In this document: in pieces, positions 43,286-55,685 of the stretch
How the letters are laid out: each line of letters starts with the position of its first letter
How positions within the stretch are numbered: the stretch's first letter is position 1
Source of the DNA: Lineus longissimus
Lineage: Eukaryota; Nemertea; Pilidiophora; Heteronemertea; Lineidae
Direction: 5' to 3'
DNA: 64,000 nt
NCBI RefSeq assembly: GCF_910592395.1
Contig: NC_088311.1
Span: forward strand, 15,256,501-15,320,500
The notes under the pieces: model-generated
Told to the model about the DNA's origin: nothing
What the model saw: only the letters and a program-made list of their open reading frames with translations
Database searches by the model: none
Translations under genes and position numbers: made by a program

Positions 43286-43351
43286 CTTCTGCTCTCTAAA
43301 TTTCTCAATTACACACTCTTCTACTCCTCGTCGGAGCAAGTATTCACAGAT
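43286..43351 (-). CDS. Putative 22-codon exon with SAM-domain-like sequence
   Basis: Minus strand: acceptor TCTCTTTTCAG, then 66 bases encoding ICEYLLRRGVEECVIEKF followed by REQK, then donor GTATGA. The peptide resembles the first helices of a SAM domain ('..fL...gv.e..i..F.eq.idg'). The phase is 0 at both ends. No neighbouring exon was confidently joined. Inference: a spliced gene carried by the transposon. Confidence 0.4.
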
Positions 43352-43779
43352 CTGAAAAGAGACGATAAATCTCAGACATTGGGTTGTTATTATCATCAAA
43401 GTATATACCGGTATAGGGCGAGCTTATATCATATTTTTGTTATTAGCTGCTGCTTATAGATCCAGAGTCCCCTTAAATATAATCAGTCATTCCGTCATTG
43501 TGCTATTGACAGCTATTTAAGGGGGGGGGGGGGGGTATCTGTCGCAATGTTTCGTTATAAAGAAGCCCCATCCCTAATCCCAGCAGGCAATTTATTCGAC
43601 AAATCCCGACGCAATTTTCTGACCATTCCCGCGTTCCTCTATGTCATAGGCGTCATAGGCACAGTGGCGCACACAAGTTATTATTGGTCGCAAGCATGTA
43701 ACCTACATTGTATAATGCCCATGCATGCTGGAATGAATCAGGCCATGTCAATGCTACAGTGCTAACACGGTGGTTTGTC

Positions 43780-44507
43780 CGGCTGTTATAAAACGCGGAT
43801 TCCGCGGAAATCCTTGCGGATTCCGCGGAAATCCTCGGAAAAAATCACAAAGCCGCCAGTAAATACGCGCATGATATTTAATGATAATTATACTATACAA
43901 ATAACAACATAAATCATAAATCGGAGGCAAGAACTACCAGTTATCTGCACATTTCATCGGTCAGATTTTAATCCTCTGGAGCGCCATTCATGCCATTCCG
44001 ATCGACTCTTCCCTCTTTTTTTCTTGGTGTTGATAAACTTTGCATGTTATCTTCGACACCACCGTGGTTCCTTCCCTAACGGAACACATTACGAGGCTGC
44101 TTTCAAGTGTGATTGATGCCCGGATTGATGTACGTTACGGTATATGCCTCCTTCAAATATAAGTCGATGACGAACTGAATTCTGGTCTACGAAAATGTTT
44201 TAGGACAATCTCCCTGCAGCTCGAACCTAACCAACCATATGCGACTGCACATCGGAGTCTATTTTAAGCAATCACAAAAACTTACTTCGCGGCCCGTCTA
44301 TAAGTTTATTGCAAACTACAAGGTGCTTGTGATTTACGGCGCATACAGCGCACCATATAACGGGGATTCCCAAAGACCTTGTCACCAGGAGTACTTCATG
44401 CCCACAACAATGCACACTACTAATATGAAAAACTCTCACCTGCGGTTCAGGTAGCCACCCTGTAGCCAAGTTAGATTTTCCGCGGAATCCGCGTTTTATA
44501 ACAGCCG
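43780..44507. mobile_element. MITE with 9-bp target duplication (Mutator-like)
   Basis: Ends CGGCTGTTATAAAACGCGG and CCGCGTTTTATAACAGCCG are perfect inverted repeats continuing into ATTCCGCGGAAA. The 9-bp direct repeat TGGTTTGTC flanks the element (43771-43779, 44508-44516). 728 bp without a transposase. A 9-bp duplication is usual for MuDR/MULE elements; the superfamily is an inference. Confidence 0.85.
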
Positions 44508-44958
44508 TGGTTTGTCACCGATACAAATTGAAGCTTGCATAGTAAAATAAGAGTAAAATAAGAAAGAGGGCCTGGGATATGAGGAGTAGTTCTTGGCAAC
44601 GCAGTACAATGTAACAGTGTCAGCTGATACCTACTTCATCACTAGACTTCATCTCTCCGACTTTCACTGTCAACTCGGAGTACTCTACTGACCTTCACCA
44701 TAGCAACCACATGTTGTTTACCAGACCATGACGTCATACAGCGCGTCCAATCATCTTCGTGGCTGTAATTAATTGTAACTAATTATTGTCACCGCGGTGG
44801 TAATTATTGTCACCGCGGTGGTAATTCGAGGAAAAAAAATCCAAATTAAATTATTAAAAAAACATAAGGCATATACGGGCCACCGTAGGTACATTATTGA
44901 ACAAAAACCTGTAGTAAGCAGCTAAAGATTTACCAGATTTGTTAAAGATAATATGATA

Positions 44959-45060
44959 CTTTGGAATGATTGGCAACTGGAAAATCGAGGTCGATGCTGG
45001 AAAAACTGTTTAGTGAGACCTGAACTGAATAAGAACTGCGTCATTCTCTCCATCTTTTGA
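44959..45060 (-). mobile_element. Continuation of the interrupted LINE
   Basis: Inferred continuation of the minus-strand LINE sequence left of 39053 after the duplicated 71 bp. Too decayed to translate with confidence. Confidence 0.4.
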
Positions 45061-45406
45061 TACAGCAGCGGCAGAGAAGCGAGGTGAGAGGATTTTATTA
45101 TTTTCCTTGATTCAGATTACAACCTTTGGCATGGCATGCGCCGTGTCCCTTCTTGAATCATGTTATACTTAGAAGTAATATCACAGCAAGACGCTTGCGT
45201 TTTCGTTTAGTTAGGCCTTCAAGGTTTTATTGGAGCAAAACAACGGAAAAGTTTTGTGATGGATAGCGTATGAACGATAAGCAATGAAATCACTTGGAGT
45301 AACCAACGTTGGTTACTCTAAGGAAATCAAAATGCCTGCGTGTGGCCTATGCATGTAGTGGGCTCATCCTGACATATCGGGGCATTTCACTCGTCTACAT
45401 CTACAC

Positions 45407-45940
45407 TGTTTCGTAAGGCGGGTAGCGTCTGGCAGGTCGAGAAAGAATCGGGTTGATGAAGTAAGACAAATCACATGCTTTATTCCTCATGTCGGACTAC
45501 GATCTCCTGCTACACCGGGTAGATCTAAAATACAGACTATGCTAACTAAAAGTGGACAATATGCTGAATACTCAACATCCCCCCTTTTAAAGAAAGAGCT
45601 TTCCTTAGTGGAAGATTTAACAGTAAATCAAGACACAATATAACAACAGTAAGTTAACCACTTTAGTACCAACATCATACACTACCAGAGCATAGTCATT
45701 AGGGTAAACTAAGTAAGTAGACTTGAGTAAACTAAGAATGTCGAACTACGATCGCCTGCTACACCGGGTAGATCTAAAATGCAACATCATCCACTACCAG
45801 AGCATAGTCATTAGGGTAAACTAAGTAAGTAGACTTGAGTAAACTAAGAATGTCGAACTACGATCGCCTGCTACACCGGGTAGATCTAAAATGCAGACTA
45901 TGTTAACTAAAAGTGGACAATATGCTGAATAATCAACATA
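45407..45940 (-). mobile_element. LTR-retrotransposon remnant with 3' LTR and polypurine tract
   Basis: A 171-bp LTR (45407-45577; plus-strand ends TGTTTCG and CTCAACA) carries AATAAAG on the minus strand. It is preceded on that strand by a polypurine tract (AAAAGGGGGGA at about 45578-45588). A second, partial LTR copy lies at about 45847-45938, and a ~115-bp tandem duplication (45669-45783 with 45785-45899) joins LTR and internal sequence. No coding sequence remains. Confidence 0.65.
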
Positions 45941-46659
45941 CACGATAGTTGAAACGTCCTTGTGAGGATATATCTCAATGGGACGCGCAGGGTCACGTAC
46001 ATAACTTTTTGCCCACAAAATATTGTCTGTATCCGAAAGGCGAAATACTAGTATAATAGGCCTATACACTATTTACACTACAGTCAAAACAGTACACAAT
46101 GGCTGTAGTAGATACATAGCCTACTTACTCCCTTATATAATTGACATGTGTATGGGTAAGGAGGAGTCATGTTGTAGGCCCTGTTTGCAAGAGGATGATG
46201 TGGGCTAGGCCCTACACTCTGTTGGCTACCATGCAATCAGAATATGGCCCTGGTTTGATACTGAGAAGAACCTAGGATTTGTTCTCTGGATGCTAGTAAA
46301 ATTCCTGGCTCTTGACAACAAGTTGAAAACTACAACAAGTTGGAGATAAATTGGGGTCTTTGTCGCAGTAGTGTCGAATGATGAGGACTCCGAAATGAAA
46401 ATAAAAGCCAGCGTGGCCATATGTTGCCGTGGTCCCTTGTTGTTGTTCAGAGTCTTTGCCACCTGGGCAAGTAAAACTAAAATCTCACATTAACCATACC
46501 TTTCGCAAAAATCTAATAGGGTTATGACACTGGTGTGCCAGGGATGGTAGACCCCTGCATACATATAGTCCGGGTAACCATACAATCCACTGCAAGTCAT
46601 TGATCAACATCAAGTGACCATACATGTATGCCCAGGTTTGTGCCCCACTATGATGTCTT
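45941..46659. other. Intergenic DNA, nothing recognised
   Basis: Short frames only, none with a recognisable domain. Confidence 0.4.
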
Positions 46660-47035
46660 TCTGGTTGACACATTGTCTTCACATCCAAGACAACTTGCAT
46701 TTCTGGTTGTGACTTTGTCTTCAGACCAAAGATGACTTGTCTTTCTGGTTGTGACTTTGTCTTCACACCAAAGACAACTTGCCTTCTGGTTGTGACTTTG
46801 TCTTCACACCAAAGAGAACTTGCCTTTCTGGTTGTGACTTTGTGATCAGACCGAAGACAACTTGTTTTTGGTTGTGACTTTGTCTCCAGATCAAAGACGA
46901 CTTGTCTTTCTGATTGTTATGTTGTCTTCAGACCAAAGCCGACTTGTCTTTCTGGTTGTGACTTTGTCTTCGTACCAAAGACGACTTGCCTTTCTGGTTG
47001 TGATGTTGTCTAACGATCGAAGATGACTTGGTCAA
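46660..47035. repeat. 42-bp minisatellite
   Basis: About eight to nine diverged copies of a unit including TTTCTGGTTGTGACTTTGTC and then TTCANACCAAAGACNACTTG. Period 42 bases counted between successive TTTCTGG starts, with small indels. Confidence 0.8.
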
Positions 47036-47439
47036 ACTAACCAATAGTGGCACTGGCATGTTTTGTCAGTATTATTTGTGCTATTGTCTTTAAATTTAGT
47101 ATGTAGTCTACTACATTGTTTTTAAAGGAGCTTTAAACATTTGTCATTTTAGGTACTGTCGCCACTATATTTGCTTGAGAGTCGCAGTACTGGTACTTGT
47201 TTGAAGTTGGTGTTCATCTTCATGTCAAGGTCGACTCCAAAAGACTATCATTGGCCTGCTTTGGGATTGGCCTGCGACTGGACATTTCCACTTTAGAGGA
47301 GTCGACATCCAGTGTTAAAAGTTGTAATTGTCCACAAAACTGTGTGAACTGTACTTTGCTGGAATTTTGTCCTTTACTGTACCTCTCAACAGGTTATTCA
47401 CAGGACTCGTCATATGTCCATTACTGGCCTTTTTATTAG

Positions 47440-48640
<1,201 letters not shown>

Positions 48641-48777
48641 TGATCCTCCTTAGTGGAATCTTAAACTGTACTTCACTGAACTATTGTCACTGACTTCCAA
48701 CACTTGTTGTCAATATTAAGGGCAAGTTCACTTTATCTAACTTATATTCTTGTGTCCATCTAGAATCATATGTCATC

Positions 48778-49191
48778 ATGCCCCGAATATCAAATCTAGA
48801 ACTTAAGAACCTTAAGAATTTACGAAAAAAACATTCACTAGCTGATAATGTTCAACTTGAAGTAGAGTTGAAGGACGATGATCATGATGGAAAACTGCCT
48901 TCCATGAAATCCCAGATTGAAACTGCACACAGCTTGCTGTCACAAAATTCACCTAATGATAAAGTTGCTGAAAATGTTACTGATGACATAATATGCTCCA
49001 CTTCATCTGCTCAGCCTAAAGAAAAAAATCCAAATACTGTACCGTTACTTATTGAAAGTGATACTACTGATTGTGCTATAACAAAGGTAACTTCAAGAAC
49101 AGAACTCTATACATTCAAACCACTTGAGAAATTACAACAATCTAGTATTTGCACAAAAATATCAACATTGGGTGTTATGAATAAAGACTAG
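48778..49191 (+). pseudogene. Helitron protein N-terminal region (before OTU)
   Basis: ATG at 48778 opens 137 codons of charged, low-conservation sequence (MPRISNLELKNLKNLRKKHS). It stops 98 bp before the OTU frame, on the same strand. Placement just upstream of an OTU and, further on, a Rep domain suggests it is the N-terminal part of a Helitron polyprotein; the sequence itself has no recognised motif. Confidence 0.45.
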
Positions 49192-49288
49192 CAAATGCTT
49201 TTACTCTGGTTTTGTACAGGAAGGCCTAGTGTAAATGTACATGGAGATTTAGATAAAAGCATGTGCTTGTCTTTATTCATATCACCCA

Positions 49289-49768
49289 TTGTCTGGTGTA
49301 CATTCCAAAGTACAATCTTTTGTGAATTATACTGGTCATCATTTAGTTCTATCTAGTAATTTTGATCTGAAGAATATAATAGGAGATGGAAATTGCTACT
49401 TCCGTGCTATCAGCTACACCATGTTTGGTGATGAAACCCTTTATCATAAAAATATTCGTAAGATGCTGGCAGATTATGAAAAACAACACCATGACTTTTT
49501 GACAGAACACTTGTGGGAGGGAAAAACATGTAATCACCATATTACCACATTGGCCAAAAATGGCACATATGCTAAAGACTCTGATATCATAGCAACTGCA
49601 TCAATGTTGCAGATCAACATATTTGTGTACCAAAAAGTCAAAATGAATCAATGGTCATGGCACAAATATACTCCCAATATGCTATTCGGTGTAATGGACA
49701 ATGATATTGGTGAGGATTGGCCTTGCATTTATCCACAAAACGCCAATTCAGACCAGTCTGTGGTATGA
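49289..49768 (+). pseudogene. OTU-like cysteine protease of a Helitron
   Basis: Residues 31-44 read IGDGNCYFRAISY, the OTU active-site box (Asp33, Cys36). ATASMLQINIFVYQ and DWPCIYPQN follow at the places of the central strands. The catalytic His is expected in an 'HYdvV' context at the end; here SDQSVV stands there and I see no His, so the protease is probably inactive or mutated. OTU domains are known in several Helitron and Helentron proteins. The frame stops at 49768 and the next part is in an overlapping frame. Confidence 0.75.
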
Positions 49769-50280
49769 GAAAAGATTTCAGTTGCATTGAAGAAGCAGCA
49801 TTGTATACAAGTACAACATCTCAAACTATTGATAGAAATGAAGATTTATCCAGATGCAGTCACCAAAGACTAAGTAGATTTGAACAGTACATGCAATACC
49901 AGCAGTTTAAAATGGCAGAAAAAAAAGAACATGAAATTGAAATTCCTGAACAGAAAAGAACCAGACTTGACAAAAAAAGAGTTTCCATGGCAAAAAGTCG
50001 AATGAATGAATCTCCGCTGAAAAAAGGAAGAGACTTGACCGAATCAGAATTTCCACCACTCAAAAGCGAACTTCTGAAACTGCCAATGAAAAAAAAGCGG
50101 TTGGAGAAACTCAGAACATATCCCAACAAAAAAAACAATCTGACTCGCCAAATGATATTCCATGTAGATTATTTTCCAACCGTTCTTGTCAACGTAAAAA
50201 AAGGAAGTTGCGAAGCTCAGCTGAGACTCAATATTGGCTCACTGTTTATAGTGACCATTAAAGTTGCATGGGTTTTTTAA
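49769..50280 (+). pseudogene. Helitron basic linker region after OTU
   Basis: This frame (open from 49717, useful from 49769) encodes a Lys/Arg-rich region: KEHEIEIPEQKRTRLDKKRV and PMKKKRLEKLRTYPNKKN. Such basic stretches lie between OTU and the DUF6570-like region in Helitron proteins. The last residues before 50280 look random, consistent with the break at which other repeats were inserted. Confidence 0.5.
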
Positions 50281-50422
50281 CCTCATTTTGCGATAACCTC
50301 GTTTGTCCATAAGGGCTGACTGATTCGGGCGCAATCGGCATCATTGGCTGTGTTTGGCATCATAGGTGTGTCTCGTGAAGTGATTTTGGACAACAAACCA
50401 TCGTATATATCTGTTTTTTTCG

Positions 50423-51420
50423 TTTTTAGCTCACCTCTTAGCAGAGGTGAGCTTATCCCATACCGTGGCGTCCGTCGTCCGTCGTCGTCGTCGTCGTCCG
50501 TCGTCCGTTAGCAGGGCACGTTTCGTAACTGTTAGAGCTATTGAGTTGAAACTTGGTACACATGTACCCTTATGTAATGACACCTTGGAGACCAAGTTTC
50601 GGTCCGATTCGTTTCATGGTTTGGCCACCAGGGGGCCAAACGTTAAAAGTGAAAATATGCAATATCTCCCTTAATAGTAGTCGGGAAATTTTGAAAAAAA
50701 TATGGTAGGTACTTCTAGCAAAGGTGCATCATATATCATCCGGGTTTTTGATTTGACCTCCTTTTCAAGGTCACAGAGGTCAAAGTTTGCTGATTCACTG
50801 AACAGTAGCATGTTTCCTATCTATTTTAGCTAGAAGGTTTTAAACCAGTGTGGACATGTATCTGGGGATTCTCTATTCCACCCCTAAAATTTCGGCCGTT
50901 CGGACATCAAATATGGCTGCCAGGCAGCCATCTTGAAAAATAAACACAGTACTATTACTCCAACTAATGATCGGATTGCAACCAAATTTGATCTGGATGT
51001 ATATCTATGTACTCTCTACTAAATCCTTGATTTTTTATCAAATGTGATAGCCAATATGGGTGCCAGGCGGGCATCTTGAAAAATTCTTGGTTTGGCCACC
51101 CGGGGGCCAAATTTAATGTCCAAAGTTAAAATGTTTGATTGCTCGTTTAATAGTGGTCTGATTTTCATAACATTTTTATGGTAGGTACTCCTAGCAAGGA
51201 TACATTTCATAAATGTGGGTTTTTGATTTGACCTACTTCTCAAGGTCACAGAGGTCAAAGTTTTCCTATGGCACCGCCATTTTACAATGACGGCACGTTT
51301 TGTCACTGCTTTAGCTACAGATCCCTAACTTGGTACGAATGTACCCCTATACTCTTAGACTAAACTGCAGTCTTTTTCTGATTCTCAGTTTGGCCAGCAG
51401 GGCCCCAAATGTTAATAGTG
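50423..51420 (+). repeat. GCTCACC-family repeat copy C
   Basis: Head GTTTTTAGCTCACCTCTTAG, folding with AGAGGTGAGCTTATCCC, then a CGTC run. Units contain GGCCACCAGGGGGCC (about 50623) and TTCAAGGTCACAGAGGTCA (about 50765), with a diverged second unit (GGCCACCCGGGGGCC at about 51096, CTCAAGGTCACAGAGGTCA at about 51239). It lies directly after the first Helitron half. A family-type terminus (GTGAGCACAATGACCCTGGCC) occurs only at about 55812. Confidence 0.8.
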
Positions 51421-51589
51421 GACTCTCCCCTCAGGGTGCCTTGAAATGCTGCTAAGTGGGATGTCATAAGCCAGAGCATGCTCCGCACAAAACAGTGAAC
51501 TCTTCACTGTCTCCATTTTCCACTTACACAGTAGACAGTTCACAGTTGGCCAGATGCTTTCGCCGTCTATTATCCGCTTCTTGAATTAA

Positions 51590-52640
51590 CAATGAGTGGG
51601 CCCATACGTGAGACAAAAAGTTACCAGATTGTGATTCGTGGCTGTGAATGATAGGACCCCGACCCCTGATCACTGCCAAACTTTATATGTGAGACAAAAA
51701 AAATCCTGATTGTGACTTACGGCTTGGAATGATGGGACCCCGACCCATGACCACTGCCAAACTTTATATGTGAGACAAAAAGTTACCAGATTGTGACTCG
51801 TGGTTGTGAATGATAGGACCCCGACCCATGATCACTGCCAAACTTCATACGTGAGACAAAAAGTTACCAGATTGTGACTCGTGGCTGGGAATGATAGGAC
51901 CCCGACCCCTGATCACTGCCAAACTTTATATGTGAGACAAAAAGTTACCTGATTGTGACTTACGGCTGGGAATGATGGGACCCCGACTCATGACCACTGC
52001 CAAACTTCATACGTGAGACAAAAAGTTACCAGATTGTGACTCGTGGTTGGAAATGATAGGACCCCGACCCCTGATCACTGCCAAACTTTATATGTGAGAC
52101 AAAAAGTTACCTGATTGTGACTTACGACTGGGAATGATGGGAGCCCGACCCATGACCACTGCCAAACTTCATACGTGAGACAAAAAGTTACCAGATTGTG
52201 ACTCACGGCTGGGAATGATAGGACCCCGACCCATGATCACTGCCAAACTTCATACGTGAGACAAAAAGTTACCAGATTGTGACTCGTGGCTTGGAATGAT
52301 AGGAGCCCGACCCCTGATCACTGCCAAACTTCATACGTGAGACAAAAAGTTACCAGATTGTGACTCGCGGCTGTGAATGATAGGACCCCGACCCATGATC
52401 ACTGCCAAACTTTATATGTGAGACAAAAAGTTCCCAGATTGTGTCTCGTGGCTGTGAATGATAGGACCCCGACCCATGATCACTGCCAAACTTCATACGT
52501 GAGACAAAAAGTTACCAGATTGTGACTCGTGGCTGGGAATGATAGGACCCCGACCCATGATCATTGCCAAAATTCATACTTGAGACAAAAATTTACCAGA
52601 CTGTGACTGGCAGCTGGGAATGAGAGGACCTAACCACCTC
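51590..52640. repeat. 81-bp satellite array
   Basis: About 13 copies of a unit containing ATGATAGGACCCCGACCC, CACTGCCAAACTTCATACG and GAGACAAAAAGTTACCAGAT. Two unit types alternate in places (CCAGATTGTGACTCGTGG vs CCTGATTGTGACTTACGG), suggesting a dimeric higher-order period near 162 bp in the first half. Confidence 0.9.
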
Positions 52641-52754
52641 AACCCCTCATACTCCTGGCACATAGGGGAAAAAGGTCTCTTATTGTGACATGTTGTTGGA
52701 AATGATACCGCCTGTAGCCGCCCATCCTCACTGCTAAAATGAAATAAAAGAGTC

Positions 52755-53449
52755 AAAATTTCAAATTCAAATTGATTTATTGATTTATCATCTATTCGGC
52801 TACAGTCAAAAACTATATATATAGTACAAATTAAAAACACGTGGTCATTCAACAATATTCCAGATTATCATACCTCATTAGTATGTGAGCCAATCACGTC
52901 GCGTCATTCACGACCACGTGCCATGCGATAATTTTGACTATTCCACGGCATTATTCCACCGCTGACGTCATCGATGACGCGATATTGCAAATGGCGGCCA
53001 TTAAGATTTCGACGAAATCGGCGATAAAAAACAGCATATTTACGGCGTTTTAAGCCAGGAAGTTGCATTGGGTGGGACTGTTACATCCACGAACAGAAAG
53101 TACAAGGCATTCAAGTTGGGCCTGGACTCGCTTCAAACAAACATCGTCTGCTAATGTAAACACACACTGTCTACAGTACATAATGTACACGTCTTGGCTC
53201 CATACATGATTTGCGTATCCGCCAATTAAAAATCACTTTGACAGTGGTTTGGGTCGCTGTACAAAACCTGCTGGGCCGATTTCTTCAAGGTTTGGTTTAA
53301 AGCCTCATGAAATAATTTTTGACCTGACCAATAATTTTGACTATTCTATGGCTTGACATGCAATATTTATATAATATTCAATGGTATTCTTTGTTGCGCA
53401 GAGAATGTGCGCAAAAGCAAACACACAGTAGAATGTTTAAGGAATTGAA
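52755..53449. other. Intergenic DNA with a possible LINE 3' end
   Basis: TTTCAAATTCAAATTGATTT at 52757-52780 resembles the GAATTT tail of the LINE at 37465 on the minus strand. Beyond it no coding frame was recognised. Confidence 0.35.
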
Positions 53450-54075
53450 CCCGAGGCGGAGGACCTTGGTTGAGTTACCAAAACACTCTCGGGTGGAGCT
53501 AAAATACAGTCCAAACCCGAGCCGATAGGCGAGGGTTTGGATGAAATTTTAGCTCCACCCGAGAGTGTCTTGGTAACTCAACCAAGGTCCGAAGCCGAGG
53601 GTTCAATTTCTATTCTAAAATACCTCAAACTTAAAAAGATAGGCCACGAAATAACTTGAATATGTGCGAATTTGGCAAATTCCATCCATCGCCTGCCCGG
53701 AGCGCCGGTAGCGCCGTTGTTTACATTATGTTACGGCAGCGCGTATAGGAAGTCCGGATCGGCTCGCTCAAGTGATGCTAAAATCCGTGCAAATGGGCTA
53801 TTTGGAGCGTTTTTCTCAGCAAATATGTGTAGTGCTCATTAAAAAACTCAGGGTGGTTGATGCTTCCTTGGCTGATTTGTGTTTGAAGCAGTGTTTTGAG
53901 AGCCTCAAACTTCTGAAGTGAGCTGTGTGCATGGTTTCCACATTTTAGTGCAACCCGAGGGAACTTTGGTAGAGCATCTTGGTTGCGTGTCCAAAACACT
54001 CCACTCTCAGAACGAGGTTTATGCATTTTCCATTTAAAAGTTGACTTTACGGTACCAAGGTATTTTAGAATCACT
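53450..54075 (-). repeat. Dispersed repeat ending in a long hairpin (copy 2)
   Basis: Inverted counterpart of 4666-5324. The hairpin is at about 53450-53620; arms contain TTGGTTGAGTTACC and TTTTAGCTCCACCC. Sequence differences are scattered and a ~20-bp segment present in copy 1 (near 4815-4835) is missing here. Confidence 0.75.
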
Positions 54076-55562
54076 GTTTAATGCGATATCGACAACAGTG
54101 AAATGCTCTACTGTGGTATAGTAGAGAGTACGTTGCATAAGCGCGCTACTATGGTTAGCGTGCATACGACGTCATCAAATGTAAACAATGTTTCTCAAGT
54201 CCATGGATTCGTTTCAAATGGCTTAAATTTGACTTAAAATGGCCGCCAGAAGAGATAAACGCGCGAAAGTAGTAACTCGACTATTCTGAGCTCCGAGAGA
54301 GAACCACATGAATATTCATACTGTTTTTTAATCACACTTCAATTTCAGGGGGTTTACCCCCCGACATATGTGTTTTGATTTTTGAAACTTTAGTAATAAT
54401 ATCCAAAAGATGCTTAAAATGGATATAATCCCGAATTAATGAAGCAAAAGACGGGCAGGCGTTTCGAGAAAAAAAATGTTATTTTGAGATTTCAATAAAC
54501 CTTTTGAACGAATTCCACATGGGCCGTGGTGGGATCCGAAGACACCTCAAGGAGGAATGTATGTTTTTATAGGGTACCATTGGTTTTGCAGATCTTCTGT
54601 TTTTTTCTAAAGAATAATTAATATTCGCTAGCAGGCTTTTTATGCTCCCAGGTATGAAGAGGGTTCTATGTTCCTCGAGTTCTTTGTTCATCAGTCTGGT
54701 GTTCCTCAAGAGTAAAGTGTCTTCAAGTCTCTTGGCCAGCAAAAACCCTTTCCAACCAATTTTTTATGCATTAACCATTCAGCAACATGTTGGTGGGGGA
54801 AAAACCTGATCCCTAGATCCCTTACCCCTTGAATTGGTTGCCCAGGTACGACCACAAGCAATTGTCTCAAGGAAGCCACCAGTACGACCTCTTGGGAGTC
54901 TTGCCAATATCATGCCAGTGAAAAGGAAGGGTAATGATGGTTGAGGGTTGCAGTTAGGGTACCATCAAAGGAGTACCTCTTCCTTGCTCTGGGTTAAACG
55001 TCTCAAAGGACTGCACCATCATGAAGGTTTGGGGGTTCCACTCGAGCGCCCCAGGGTAAGCAGCTCGGAAGGACTTATTGAGAGGCCAATAGGGGTTTGA
55101 GGGGCCTTCCCCCCCCCCCCAATGCACTGGCTAAAACATGTCAGAAGGACGGGGGTTGGGGGGGAGGGGCTCTCCATGGCGACAGTTGCGCGAGTTCAAT
55201 AGAGCTTGCACTTTACATTAGAATCTGCCAGAGTCCCAGACTACCATAGTCTGGACACCTTTCGGGGGGGGGGACATTTTCCATTTCTTTGCCGGCTATT
55301 ATGACGATGGAGTTGAGTTACTGCTAATGCGATACACGGAGAAAACTGTCTATCAAAACAAAAAATTGGCGGAAGGAACTATAGCAGGGTCCCAACCAGG
55401 GGGTTTGGGGGGTTTCCCCCAACCTGAAGGCGCTGCGCGCTTACTAGGGCACTGCACTGATAATATTAGTCTAAGCCTAGGCAAATGCAGGATTAATTAA
55501 CCTCTACACAGCCCTAGGAATATAACTTCAGACAAAACGTGTCCAAAAACACCACCAGCTAT
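54076..55562. other. Intergenic DNA with G-runs
   Basis: No gene recognised. Several G or C homopolymer runs (about 55110, 55155 and 55263) and a short minus frame at 54479-54742 without a domain. Confidence 0.4.
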
Positions 55563-55685
55563 CAGTCCAAATTGGACCTTGTATTCACCAATCCTACTCC
55601 ATCTGCCACTATTGACTTGGTCGATATAATAGACAATTACTGGTCAGATCACAAAATTGTCTACTCTGCTTTGTCATACCTGTAG
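55563..55685 (+). pseudogene. LINE endonuclease fragment
   Basis: QSKLDLVFTNPTPSATIDLV followed by NYWSDHKIVYSAL and a stop. This is the C-terminal part of an APE-type endonuclease (LDLVFTN then SDH catalytic box). An isolated relic. Confidence 0.7.

Larger units (their letters stand above)
39053..44887. mobile_element. Integrase-type DNA transposon with ~200-bp terminal inverted repeats
   Basis: Termini TACGGTGGCCCGTATATGCC and its complement start inverted repeats of about 240 (left, to about 39296) and 200 bp (right, from about 44689). Subterminal palindromes TTACCACCGCGGTGGTAA and one-sided variants occur five times on the left and twice on the right. The inner part of both repeats has GATTGGACGCGCT and TATGACGTCATG. 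It contains an integrase-like gene (broken), at least one spliced minus-strand exon, a LINE fragment and two small inverted-repeat elements. Superfamily not assigned. Confidence 0.88.
38982..44958. repeat. 71-bp direct duplication flanking the integrase transposon
   Basis: 38982-39052 and 44888-44958 are the same 71 bases (from GGTACATTATTGAAC to AATATGAT) except for the last base (G/A). They directly abut the terminal inverted repeats, in the position of a target-site duplication. Confidence 0.9.

Noticed and set aside
51590-52640. CRISPR-like array
   Set aside because: Units are contiguous with no unique spacers, and the genome is eukaryotic.
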